A stretch of 39,191 bases of DNA from Zelonia costaricensis (Eukaryota; Euglenozoa; Kinetoplastea; Trypanosomatida; Trypanosomatidae): the NCBI GenBank assembly GCA_030849075.1, contig JASAOO010003309.1, positions 1 through 39,191 on the forward strand, in the 5' to 3' direction. Numbering within the stretch: the first letter of the stretch is position 1; each line of letters starts with the position of its first letter. Shown here one piece after another: positions 18,672 to 27,646 of this stretch. Below the pieces are notes generated by a model. That model worked only from the letters and a program-made list of their open reading frames with translations, was not told the DNA's origin and made no database searches. The translations under genes and the position numbers were made by a program.

Positions 18672-19431
18672 GGTGCCGGTGACCCCAGCCCGCCCCGCTC
18701 CCGCGTTTTTCTTGTTTGTCTCGGAGCGCCTCCGTGTGCGCGCGGGTGCGCGACCTCCGGTGGCATCACAGAACTCATTTCTAGGCGTGGTTCGAGACCT
18801 GCGCGCCGATGCCGTCCCGCACGTGTACTCCAGGGGCTCGATGAGCACTGCGTCGTGCTTGGCACTGCGGTGATGTGCCATGGCCTTTCTCGCTTCTCGT
18901 GAGTCCCCCGGTGACACGCGGCTGTTTCTTGCGTGCCCACATGACGGTCCTCACGGCGTGCCCAGCACCTGCTCGACTCGCCTGCGCACCGCTTTCTTCT
19001 CACGACCGCGTTCGCTACCGGCCCGTGTGGGTGGAGTCATGCACTCTGTCCCGACCAACTTCTCCAGCCTCGCCCCGCTCCGCTCGCTCCTCCGAACTGC
19101 GCCAGAACTCCCTAGAGCACCTCAAAGAGCGGCGCCCTCTACACCCTTCTCCGTTTCCGCACGCCTCAGACCGCCTTCAACCAGGCCACTCTAATTAAAT
19201 CCGTGCTCCAGCCGGTCTCGTCTCCCATAACGCAAAGAAAAAAGGCGACGTAGAAAAGGAAGACGCCACAGAGGTGCCACACCAATACACGCACACGTGC
19301 ACACCCCGTCGCACAGAGGCAAAGGGCCGCATATCGGCCGCTTCTCTCCGTGACATCACAGCCCTTCAGCGCCGCACCTTTCCTACTCCCTCAGGGCGCG
19401 CCTGTGCGATACTCGGCACGGAGGCAGCTGC

Positions 19432-19433
<2 letters not shown>

Positions 19434-19468
<35 letters not shown>
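19434..19468 (+). repeat. CA microsatellite
   Basis: About 17 uninterrupted CA units, 440 bases upstream of ASF1. Confidence 0.95.
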
Positions 19469-19471
<3 letters not shown>

Positions 19472-19837
19472 CAAACGCACGCACGCGCACGCACGCCCCC
19501 TGTGCCGTCCCACTCCATCCCGCTCCTTGTTATCCCCCGGCACGTCTCCTGCAGCGACCGCGCTGTCTTGCACACGTCTACGCCGCACCCCCAACCCGTT
19601 TTCACCACTCGCACCTGACACAGGAATCTCGGATAGAGCAACATTAGCAAACAATCAAAGAAGGAAAGAAAAATCAGCCACCCCATCATCGCCTTCCTTC
19701 GGTACCCGCGTGCAGGTTGTTGTGTTTGAGGCTGCCTTCACATTGCGTCTGCATTGGCGGCCGCCGACGGGTAGGGACTCCTGCACATCAAGGGATCGGG
19801 TGTTCTGCGGCTCTTCCTGTGCTCGCAGTGCCGCGTG

Positions 19838-19861
19838 CCCTCTCACGACTTTTGTCTTTAG
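19838..19861 (+). promoter_or_regulatory. pyrimidine tract and AG, candidate trans-splice acceptor of ASF1
   Basis: A T/C-rich run (about 19838-19859) ends in AG at 19860-19861, leaving a 44-base leader before the ATG at 19906. The next AG (19889-19890) is an alternative. Confidence 0.5.
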
Positions 19862-19905
19862 CTCACTCTTCCTCTCACACGGCATCGCCAGTGCCGCGGC
19901 GCGTA

Positions 19906-20382
19906 ATGGCCGATCCTCTAGTGCAGCTGCTCGAGATCGAGCTGCTCGGGTCCAACCCGGACGCGTACGCGAGCTCCTTCCAGTGGCGCATGCGACTGGA
20001 GGCGGCGACGAGTCTGCCTGACACCGTTACCGTCTCCTTCGTGTGGGTGGGCAGCGCGTCCTCGTCGCAGTACGATCAGGTGCTCGACGACTTTGAGGTT
20101 GGGCCGCTCGAGCGGGGCGTGACGGAGTTCACACTGGAGTGCGACGCGCCGCAGATGGAGCTCGTGCCCTCAGAGGACGTTGTGGGCGTCACCATCCTGC
20201 TCATCTCCTTCCAGTACCACGGGCAAGAGTTCCTTCGTGTCGGGTACTACACCCAGGTGGCGTACTTTGACGCACAACTCAACCAGAACCCCCCGCCGAT
20301 GCCGCAGCGCGAGCTGCTCGGCCGATTCGTGGCGATGCCGCAGCCGGCGGTCACCGTCACCCCCATAGAGTGGGGACAGTAG
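19906..20382 (+). CDS. ASF1: histone chaperone ASF1
   Basis: 158 residues, covering the globular ASF1 core. ASF1 carries the H3-H4 dimer and passes it to CAF-1 or HIRA during nucleosome assembly. Recognisable family segments are VTVSFVWVGSASSSQYDQVL near residues 45-64, DDFEVGPLERGVTEF just after, and the highly conserved GVTILLISFQYHGQEFLRVG (about 96-115) followed by YYTQVAYFD. The protein ends about 25 residues after the core (MPQPAVTVTPIEWGQ) and has no acidic tail like that of yeast Asf1. The ATG at 19906 begins directly before the first strand (PLVQLLEIELL), as expected, and has a candidate acceptor 44 bases upstream. Kinetoplastids usually carry two ASF1 paralogues; which one this is cannot be told here. 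Confidence 0.95.
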   Translation: MADPLVQLLEIELLGSNPDAYASSFQWRMRLEAATSLPDTVTVSFVWVGSASSSQYDQVLDDFEVGPLERGVTEFTLECDAPQMELVPSEDVVGVTILLISFQYHGQEFLRVGYYTQVAYFDAQLNQNPPPMPQRELLGRFVAMPQPAVTVTPIEWGQ

Positions 20383-21018
20383 TGCGCGCCATGCGATTTC
20401 AACGCCCCACCATGCGCCTCCGCAGAGGAGGTGGAGCTGGCGGCTTGCAGAGAGGCCAGGGTGGGGCTGAGTCAGCTCGGCCAAAGAGAAGGTCGCGGGC
20501 GGCCTTACCAGCGTGACGCTGCGCGCGCCACGAAACGCGAAAGCTGGCGAGGGGGTCGCGGTAGAGAAGAGGCTGCATGGCGAGGTGAAGTTATCGAGCC
20601 TCGGCTGCCGTCTGCGCGTAGCCTCCCTCGTGGCTCCTGTTGACGGCGTCGCACTCTCTGCTGTGTGCTCCAGTGCCGTCCTCGCACCGCTTGCACGTTC
20701 GACTTCCTTGTGGGTAAGAGAGAAAGAGGGAACGAAGCCGCCGTTGGCCGGCATCATAGAAGCTCACAAACACAACCGCACCGAGGATGGCACGCATGCC
20801 GTGTCCCCTCGCGTCCTCCGCTGCCGCGATTCCCTTACCCCCCTCGCCTCCGGCCCTCACACGAGAACGGACGGCGTACCCTGTCCCGTGACGGTGGCGG
20901 GTCTGGCGCAGCACGGCGGCTACGGGGGGGGGGGGGACGAAGCGCTGCTGTGCGTCTGATGTGCTACACAGCGGATAGATAAACTGCCTTTTGCTGGTTT
21001 CGGTCTTGTTCCTTATGC

Positions 21019-21057
21019 GCCGTGCGTGGCGGCCGTGCGTGACGGCCGTGCGTGGCG
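21019..21057 (+). repeat. 13-base tandem repeat, three copies
   Basis: Three head-to-tail copies of GCCGTGCGTGRCG (R is G in copies 1 and 3, A in copy 2) fill 39 bases exactly. Confidence 0.85.
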
Positions 21058-21118
21058 GCTTGTTTGTTCCCCCTTGTCGTGGCGGGGCGGGCTGCCGCTT
21101 GGGGATTCCCTGTCTCCG

Positions 21119-21150
21119 GTGTGTGCGTGTGTGTGTGTGTGTGCATGTGT
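21119..21150 (+). repeat. TG-rich repeat
   Basis: TG dinucleotides with a few GC interruptions, 630 bases upstream of the CA tract at 21782. Confidence 0.8.
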
Positions 21151-21781
21151 GCTTGTGTTTGAGCGGGTGTGCGTATCGGGCGTACGTGTGCGTGTGCGTG
21201 TCTACCCGCCCGCGCGTGTGTCCACGTGCTGTTACGCAAGTCGCCCTCACTGGAGCGCCCCTGAAGCGCGTGCTACTCAATCAATCAAAGACACAACAAG
21301 CACCATACGTAACTACACTGGCGCGTGCTGCTGCGAGCTCTCAGCGACTCCGCAGGTAGCGTAGAGCTTGATGAGGTCCCGGCGCCTGCGCAGCGCACAC
21401 GAGTGAGCGCACAGAGTTGATGATCAGGGCTCGGAGGCATCCCACGCGTGACTCTCGGGTGCAGAGGGAACACGCGGCCGAGAAGGTGGCACGCGCTCAC
21501 GTCAACCCGGCTGGCGCTGGCACGTTTACCTGCAGCGGAAGTGTCGGACGCTGGCAGGCAGCAGCGGCTGCCGCGGCGGTTTCCAGCCATCCCTCTTCGG
21601 AGCCTCAGACCCGCCGCTTCAACACGGCACGGATGCTGAAAGGTCGACTTATGTGCAAGTCGGCCTTTGGTCGTGTTGCGCAGTGGCATCACGGGCACTG
21701 CACCATGGTAGCGCTCTCGCCTGGTTCCCTCCACCATCGCGTGACTCTCATCTCACTCAGTCGTGCTTGCATTCAGCCGAA

Positions 21782-21826
21782 TACACACACACACACACAC
21801 ACACACGTGCGACACACACACACACA
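21782..21826 (+). repeat. CA microsatellite, two blocks
   Basis: About 13 CA units (21782-21807), a short interruption (GTGCGA), then about seven more units, ending 49 bases before the next ATG. Confidence 0.9.
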
Positions 21827-21874
21827 TACAACCAAGAATAGAGCCACCTTGGGCACCTGCACCGACTGCTACGG

Positions 21875-22744
21875 ATGCTCTCCCCGGATCACCTCAACGC
21901 GTTTGTGCGCGACGAGCGTGCGTGGCGGCGGGCGGCGCAGCAGCCACTCGACGATGAGGCAGCCCCGGCCGGGGCTGCCTGCAGCAGGGAGGGCAACTGG
22001 CTTGTCTTCCGCCGCGGCACGAGCGACAACGCTTTCAGCTTGAAATTTGCCAACACGCTCCGCGCCTCCTCCGTTGCAGAGAGCCACGACACCGCAGCGT
22101 CCTCGCGCACCCGCTCCGCAATCCCACGGCCGAGTTGGAAGAGCACCGCGCGCTGCAGCCCCGATATGGCCCACCCTGATCCCCTTCAGCAGCTTCTCGC
22201 TCGCAACCTCCAGCGCCGCGGCGTTGCGGCGGCACTGGAGCGACGCGCCGCTACGCATCTGCGGCGCCCGCCGTGCATGAGCCCGTCTGCCCGCACGGCG
22301 CAGCGCCTGAAGGCGTTGGCGCGGGCTGCGCAGGAGCTCGCTGACCTCGAGACGCACGAGCGCCAGCGACTCGTCGCGCTGTCGTGCCGTCGGTGGAACG
22401 CGGCTCTGGCGGCCCACGTTGGTGCGGCGGCGGCCATGCTGCAGGCGCAGGAGGTGAATGAGCGGCGCTCCGTATTTCGGGAGTGGCAGGCTTGGCACGG
22501 CAACGCCGCGGCCACGCTGGAGGTGTCGGTGGTGGAGTGTACCGGCATGACACCGCATCAGCTGAAGGCGGCGTGCCGCATCGTCGGTGCCGAGGCGCTC
22601 CAGCGCCGACGAACAGAGGCGGTGGAGCGGCAAGACCGTGAGCTGTACGAGCGCCTCCTGCAGCTGGCACGGCTCCGAGCGTTGGAGAGGGAGCTGCAGG
22701 AGCGACGTCGCCGCGAGTCACGACCGCGGTTTCTGGCTGCTTAG
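21875..22744 (+). CDS. Arg-rich, mostly helical protein of unknown function
   Basis: 289 residues; family not recognised. The first 95 residues look irregular (SPDHLNAFVRDERAWRRAAQ, then Ser/Arg-rich). From about 96 to the end the sequence is rich in Ala, Leu, Arg, Glu and Gln with heptad-like spacing, ending in a strongly basic helix (LARLRALERELQERRRRESR), so a long helix or coiled coil is likely. Two related Trp-containing segments, RRWNAALAAH (W174) and FREWQAWHGN (W204), lie 30 residues apart, loosely recalling the spacing of Sfi1-type centrin-binding repeats; two copies are too few to claim this. There is no membrane segment. The frame is consistently GC3-rich and has no competing ORF with better features, which supports it as a gene. 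Confidence 0.75.
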   Translation: MLSPDHLNAFVRDERAWRRAAQQPLDDEAAPAGAACSREGNWLVFRRGTSDNAFSLKFANTLRASSVAESHDTAASSRTRSAIPRPSWKSTARCSPDMAHPDPLQQLLARNLQRRGVAAALERRAATHLRRPPCMSPSARTAQRLKALARAAQELADLETHERQRLVALSCRRWNAALAAHVGAAAAMLQAQEVNERRSVFREWQAWHGNAAATLEVSVVECTGMTPHQLKAACRIVGAEALQRRRTEAVERQDRELYERLLQLARLRALERELQERRRRESRPRFLAA

Positions 22745-23754
22745 TCACGTCGACGCCGTGCAGCCCGCGTCCTGCACGCGGCGTCGCAGGGACGGCTAGG
22801 AGGAGAGGGGGGGGTGGGCACGCACCGACAGGGTCTGCTTAGATTTGGAGGCCTAGAAGCCGCGGGCATGGCGCGCCTGTGTTGCCCCACATAGAAACCT
22901 GCGACCTGTTGTGCCACTCCGCTCTTCCATTTTCGCCTTGACTTTACAAGCCGCATGCGTTTCGGCTCACGCTTGCGGCTCCGCTCTTGTCGCCTGCATC
23001 CGCTGAGCGAATCAACCACAAAGTGAGCCTGCGTTGCCTACAACACGACGGGACCAGAGGGGCCGACGCACCCGCGCGTGTACTCTTGATGGCGCGCGCC
23101 GGCCGCCCCATTCGCGTGGCTGCTGCACAGCCGCAAGGGCTCGCGTTGTCTCGCTGGCACCAAACAAGTCCCCCCGTCCGTCTCGTGCGTGCCTGTCCGT
23201 CCCTCGAGGCTTCCGTGCACGCAGCGGGTGAGAGGTGGTGGCGTGGCGGCGGAACAGGAGGCCCGTGGTGAGCGCCACGACTGCCTTCACGTGACTCTTC
23301 CACTTTATGCCTCGTCTCTCCTCTCTCGTCCCCACCTCTCCCTCTGAATGGAAACCGCGGCGCACGTTCTCGGTGCTCTCCATCTTGGCCGCTACTTCTG
23401 TCGAAACGCGGCCGGGCGACACGTCGTGGTGGTGCCGCGCACACAGGGGGCGGACGACTGACGTCTTGCTCTTCACGCTTCTCCTTGTTTCCCTCTGCTC
23501 CCTCCGCCCCCGCCCCCCCCCCCACTCTCTCCTTGGTCGACGAGTCACCTCACTCGCTCGCTGCCCCGCATCAGAAGCACGCCACACGCTGTTGTCTGAG
23601 TGGGCCCCGTGTCGTCTGGTCACGCATTCGAACCGAGTCGTGTCGCAGTGTTTCACCGCCCTCCCTCCCCTCCGCTGCCTCACTCTGCGGTGCGTCCCAG
23701 CGCGGGGCAGTGACAAGCGTGTACGCGGCACCTCCGCATCAGCAGGCACTTGAA
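22745..23754. other. intergenic region before the phosphate transporter
   Basis: No gene seen. The transporter frame is open back to 23485 but without an ATG. The stretch 23510-23530 carries a C run, and pyrimidine tracts continue to 23690. Confidence 0.6.
23656..23700 (+). promoter_or_regulatory. pyrimidine tract and AG, candidate trans-splice acceptor of the phosphate transporter
   Basis: A C/T-rich run (23657-23686) is followed by AG at 23699-23700, leaving 54 bases before the ATG at 23755. Confidence 0.45.
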
Positions 23755-25371
23755 ATGGCGCAGCCTTTTGTGTGGATCGTCGTCGTGGGCGCCTTCGTGT
23801 CGTTTCTCACGGGCGCCGGGGTAGGCATGAACGACCTCAGCAACGCCTTTGGGACGACGTACGGTGCGAAGGTGCTTACCCTCTCCCAGATCGTCCTGCT
23901 CGCGTCTGTCTGCGAGTTCGCCGGCGCCGTGAGCCTGGGCGGCGCTGTCACGGCCACCATCTCCGGTGGCATCGCCAACCCCGCCGACTTTACCGACCGG
24001 CCATATATGTTCATGTACGGCATGCTGTGCGCGTGCGGTGCGGCGTTCTGCTGGCTGTCCATTGCGACGTGGCTGACGCTGCCCGTGTCGTCGACGCACA
24101 GCATCTGCGGCGGCGTCTTGGGGTTCGCCCTCGTCTACGGCCGCTTCGGCTCTGTGAGCTGGGCCGATAGTCAGGCCGACTTCCCGTACGTGAAAGGCGT
24201 GGCCCCGATCATTGCATCGTGGTTCATCTCGCCCGCGCTGACCGGCGCCGTGGCGGCGGGCATCTTTGGCACAGTGCGGCAGCACGTGCTGCTGCCAGCC
24301 AACTGCGTGCAGCGGGCCATCCTGACGCTGCCTATCATCGTCGGCATCACCTTCTTCTTCGAGGCCTTCTTTGTGCTGTACAAGGGCGCGAAGAGCTACT
24401 TGCACTGGACCATGGGCCATGCCGCGTGGGTCGCCTTCTGGATTGCCGTGGCGGCCGGCGCGCTCTCGTGCGGCTTCGTGCCGCTGCTGCGGAAGCGCGT
24501 CCAGCGGATGGAGACGGCAGCCGCACAGCAGGCGCAGCGCGAAGGCCGGTCGCTGCAGGACGTGGAGGAGGAGATGATGCACCGCGGGTGCGAGGATGAA
24601 CTGCCCGGCAGCCAGGCCTCCTCCGCCGCGAAGCGTGAGCGGTCATTCAGGGGCGTCACCGCGTCGGCCGCGTCCCCATCGCAGCCGACGCCGCCGCAGC
24701 GCCCGGCGCCGGATAAGGCGGTGTTTGACAAGACGGAGGGGACACCAGGCGCCGTCGTGCGGGACGAAGAGGCCGCCGGCGACGGCGAGGACATCGTCGC
24801 GGTGCAGCCGGCGCGTGCCATGACGGCGAGTGGGCTCGAGGTGCAGCTGTACCACGCGCACGCTGAGACGGTGTACCGCTACCTGCAGGTGTTCACTGCC
24901 GTCTGCGCCTCTTTTGCACACGGCGCCAGCGACGTGAGCAACGCCGTCGGCCCGCTGGCCGCGATTTACTCGGTCTACGAGACGGGCTCGGTGCAGACGA
25001 CGTCGTCGATCCCGACGTGGGTGCTGTGCCTCGGCGGTGCGGGTCTTGTGGTCGGTCTCGCCACGTTTGGCGTGCGCCTCATGCGCCTGTTGGGGGAGCA
25101 GATCACCGTCATCACGCCCAGCCGCGGCTTCTCGGCGGAGCTCTCGGCGGCGCTCGTCGTGTCCTTCGCCTCCGGCTATGGCATCCCCGTCTCGTCGACG
25201 CACTGCATCACGGGAGCCGTCGTCGCCATCAGCATTCTCGACGTGGGCGTCCGCAACGTGCGGTGGTGGATGGTGCTGAAGATGTACGCGGGGTGGGTCT
25301 TCACCCTCGTCATCACCGCGATCGTGTCGGCCACTTTCTTCGCACAGGGCATCAACTCCCCATCGTGGTAG
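23755..25371 (+). CDS. PiT-family phosphate permease (PHO4-like)
   Basis: 538 residues; inorganic phosphate importer of the PiT/PHO-4 family (Na+- or H+-coupled), expected in the plasma membrane. Both halves carry the family signature: GMNDLSNAFGT at 24-34 and GASDVSNAVGP at 390-400, the inverted-repeat motifs that line the transport path. Paired PVSSTHSICGG and PVSSTHCITGA segments, also typical, occur later in each half. About ten to twelve hydrophobic helices are visible. The two halves are joined by a hydrophilic loop of roughly 130 residues (about 245-370) rich in Arg, Glu and Pro, the usual site of regulation in eukaryotic members. The C-terminus is short (FFAQGINSPSW). The ATG is the first of the frame and starts directly before helix 1. 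Confidence 0.95.
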   Translation: MAQPFVWIVVVGAFVSFLTGAGVGMNDLSNAFGTTYGAKVLTLSQIVLLASVCEFAGAVSLGGAVTATISGGIANPADFTDRPYMFMYGMLCACGAAFCWLSIATWLTLPVSSTHSICGGVLGFALVYGRFGSVSWADSQADFPYVKGVAPIIASWFISPALTGAVAAGIFGTVRQHVLLPANCVQRAILTLPIIVGITFFFEAFFVLYKGAKSYLHWTMGHAAWVAFWIAVAAGALSCGFVPLLRKRVQRMETAAAQQAQREGRSLQDVEEEMMHRGCEDELPGSQASSAAKRERSFRGVTASAASPSQPTPPQRPAPDKAVFDKTEGTPGAVVRDEEAAGDGEDIVAVQPARAMTASGLEVQLYHAHAETVYRYLQVFTAVCASFAHGASDVSNAVGPLAAIYSVYETGSVQTTSSIPTWVLCLGGAGLVVGLATFGVRLMRLLGEQITVITPSRGFSAELSAALVVSFASGYGIPVSSTHCITGAVVAISILDVGVRNVRWWMVLKMYAGWVFTLVITAIVSATFFAQGINSPSW

Positions 25372-26797
25372 GCCTCGTGCCAGCCCCGCTCCCCCTACCT
25401 TTCACACTGCGCCGCCCTTCACCCGCTCCGTCTTCCGCCTCCGCTGCTGCCCCGGAGCGGGATTTTTTGTGTGTGTGTATATGTGTGCGTGCTGTTTTCG
25501 CTTTTCCATTCACGCGGGCCTCCATCGACGTGGGCGCCGCGTCTCTCGTCCTTTCCTCGGCGCCTCCGAGCTGTCGTATCCACTTTTGCCGTGACGCGTC
25601 GCGGCTGCCGTCTCCTCGTGGCGCGCCGGCTGGGCGACTCCACGTCTTGGTGGCGCGCGCACCTCCTATTCCTCGTCAGCCCGAGATTCCTCATGTTGCG
25701 CGGCGCTGATAATGGCGCGCAGACCGACACGCTGGCGCCAACGGAGTGCAGACGAAGACATCACCTCTGTGCAGGTGTTCGGCTTCTCTGACACGTCCGC
25801 CTCATTTATTGCGCGTGCGGAAGCACTGCTGCAAATTCGCTTGGACTTTCTCCTGTTTATCGTCGCGGCGCTGGTCGAGTTCTCCACGTCTTGCTCTCGG
25901 CGGAGGGAGGGGTGGGGGGGGGGCGGTGGCGGCGCGGCAGATGTTTCCTTCTTCGCGAAGTCACGCACCACATTTCCCCTTCCTTTTTTGTTGCGACTGA
26001 AAGGGCTGAAGAAGGTTCCACGTCGCACTCACACAGGGAAAGAAGGCAGAGCAGGAGATCACGAGGTGTGCGGCGCAGCCGCCTTCCTATTTTACAGTGA
26101 GCGCGCGTCGGATCCCGCGGGAGTTGACGTGCGCCATTGTCCCAATCTTCCTCCCTCGGCCCCCGTTGCCGGTGCGGGTGTGCGTGTGAGGAGGGTGACT
26201 TCTCCTCGGCCCCTCCTGCGCCGTGTGTCTTGTTGACCCAGTGCCTTTACCGCCTCGCGGCGTTCCCTTTTTTTTTTTTGTGTGTACGCTGTGTTGGCTC
26301 AACGCTGCGTACGACGGCGAACAGGACCGCAAGCGCTTTTCGCGGTTTGTCGGCTCCTGCTGCTCTCCGCGGCTCGTCAGCGGAACGCGTCACTGCCGCA
26401 CCGAGCGCCATCCTCGTCGCATTTCCTTCCATGCCCTCTCTGTGGCACCCCCCCTCATTGGGGCAGCAGAGACAATCAACAAGAGAGGTCCGAAGCAGAG
26501 GCTGTCACCGTGCTCGCGCTGTGGGACGCCAGAGACGACGAGCTGCGTTCCTTCCTCACCCCCATTCCCCTCCAGTCACCAACTCCGCTGCGGGCACGTG
26601 GCACATGCCCCCCTCCCCCTGCATGCCACCTCGATTCCTTACCCACCGCCTCTCCTCCTCTGCACATTCGGTGGGCACCGCTCTCACCACCACCACGTTG
26701 CCACAGACGCATCCACCCCCGCCTTTCGCTGAGTCCCGTCCCCTCTCCCCCTCTTTCCCACGACGAGGCCAGCAGGCGTTATTATCCGCATTTCTCA
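25372..26797. other. intergenic region before DOT1
   Basis: No supported gene. A TG stretch lies at about 25468-25490, a G-rich patch at about 25905-25930, a T10 run near 26269-26279, and pyrimidine-rich DNA from 26540 to 26760. The AG at 26766-26767, first after the last tract, is a candidate acceptor for DOT1 (30-base leader). Confidence 0.55.
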
Positions 26798-27646
26798 ATG
26801 CACAAGCGTCTCCGCCGCGCCGATGACGCTGGCGCCTCCCCAGTGAAGACGGCAAAGCGAGCGAGCACCGCCGCCGCGACGGCCCTCCCGCCGGCTCTAC
26901 GCGAAATCGGAGCCGGGACCCCGCGTGACCCCTGCCGTCTTCCCTTGCGCGAGCAGCCCAACGCGTCCGACTGCGTGCACTGCGCCGCCCCGACGTGCCA
27001 CTGCGTGTGGTTTGCTGAGCGGCTGGCGCACTGCTACGCGTCTCTCTCGCTGAAACGGGAGACGGAGCGGCTGAAGCGGCGCGACCTCTGCGCCAAGTCT
27101 ATCCTACCGCCCTTCGTATCGCGGCTGATCCGCATTGCTGGTGTGGGCGCCGCGGACACCTTCTACGACCTCGGTTGCGGCAACGGCAGCGTTCTCTTCC
27201 AGGTGGCGGCCCTGACCGGGGCGCGGTGTGTCGGGGTCGAGCTGAACCCGCACAACGCCGCGCTGGCGCAGCAGGCGTGGATGGCGCTGCGGCCAACGCT
27301 GGAGAAGCAGTACAAGCGCAGGCTCGCCGTCGAGATCGTGCGCGCTGATTTTTGTGCGCTGCTTCGCGATGCCTCCTTCTTCAGCGGCGGGTGTGTCATT
27401 TGGGCCGCCAACCTGCTGCTGCCCCGGCCGGTCAACCACTTCCTCTCGGAGCGGTTGCGCAACGTGCCGCCCGGGACGCGCATCCTCTGCTTCGAAGACC
27501 TGTACCCGCACTCCCGCTCCCTCTCGCGCCTACGTGACCCGGATGCCTTCGACCGGTTCGCCATGTTCGACTACGAGTGGCAGCCGGACAGCGTAGAGTG
27601 GTGCTCGCTGCCTGGCCGCTTCTTTATGTACGTGAAGCGCCCGTGA
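26798..27646 (+). CDS. DOT1: DOT1-type histone H3 methyltransferase
   Basis: 282 residues. DOT1 enzymes methylate a lysine in the globular core of histone H3 (Lys76 in trypanosomes, Lys79 elsewhere) using S-adenosylmethionine. The SAM-binding motif is FYDLGCGNGSV (122-132), followed by GVELN with the SAM-binding Glu at 148, and WAANLLLPRPVN with N205 at the position of the DOT1 NN(F/Y) motif. The order and spacing fit DOT1 and not generic methyltransferases. N-terminally there is a basic, probably nuclear, stretch (KRLRR; KTAKR) and a Cys/His cluster C59-H61-C62-C67-H68-C69 that might bind zinc. The size matches the compact kinetoplastid DOT1A/DOT1B enzymes; which paralogue this is cannot be decided by eye. 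The ATG is the only one near the start of the frame. Confidence 0.92.
   Translation: MHKRLRRADDAGASPVKTAKRASTAAATALPPALREIGAGTPRDPCRLPLREQPNASDCVHCAAPTCHCVWFAERLAHCYASLSLKRETERLKRRDLCAKSILPPFVSRLIRIAGVGAADTFYDLGCGNGSVLFQVAALTGARCVGVELNPHNAALAQQAWMALRPTLEKQYKRRLAVEIVRADFCALLRDASFFSGGCVIWAANLLLPRPVNHFLSERLRNVPPGTRILCFEDLYPHSRSLSRLRDPDAFDRFAMFDYEWQPDSVEWCSLPGRFFMYVKRP

Larger units (their letters stand above)
18672..19905. other. intergenic region between BRCA2 and ASF1
   Basis: No gene seen. A relatively A-rich patch lies at about 19190-19270, a long CA microsatellite at about 19434-19468, and pyrimidine tracts follow to the ASF1 start. The segment 18750-19190 has mixed composition with no recognisable element. 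Confidence 0.6.
20383..21874. other. intergenic region after ASF1
   Basis: No supported gene. Notable contents are a G13 run at about 20924-20936, a 13-base tandem repeat (21019-21057), a TG-rich stretch (21119-21150) and CA tracts (21782-21826). The segment 21410-21720 has mixed composition and several short ORFs without recognisable similarity. Confidence 0.55.

Noticed and set aside
18789..18799. GGTTCGAGACC, resembling a tRNA B box (similar word at 8591-8601)
   Set aside because: The flanking bases do not form a T-stem, and no A box or acceptor stem can be matched at tRNA spacing.
21410..21720. Possible SIDER-type short retroposon in the gap after ASF1 (also considered for 13310-13640 and 34150-34480)
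   Set aside because: Mixed composition differs from the surrounding repeats, but I could not find a shared sequence between the three stretches or a recognisable retroposon end; only a database comparison could decide.
26282..26797. Open in-frame extension upstream of DOT1
   Set aside because: No convincing start, low-complexity translation, and the pyrimidine-rich DNA next to the ATG at 26798 looks like a splice region.
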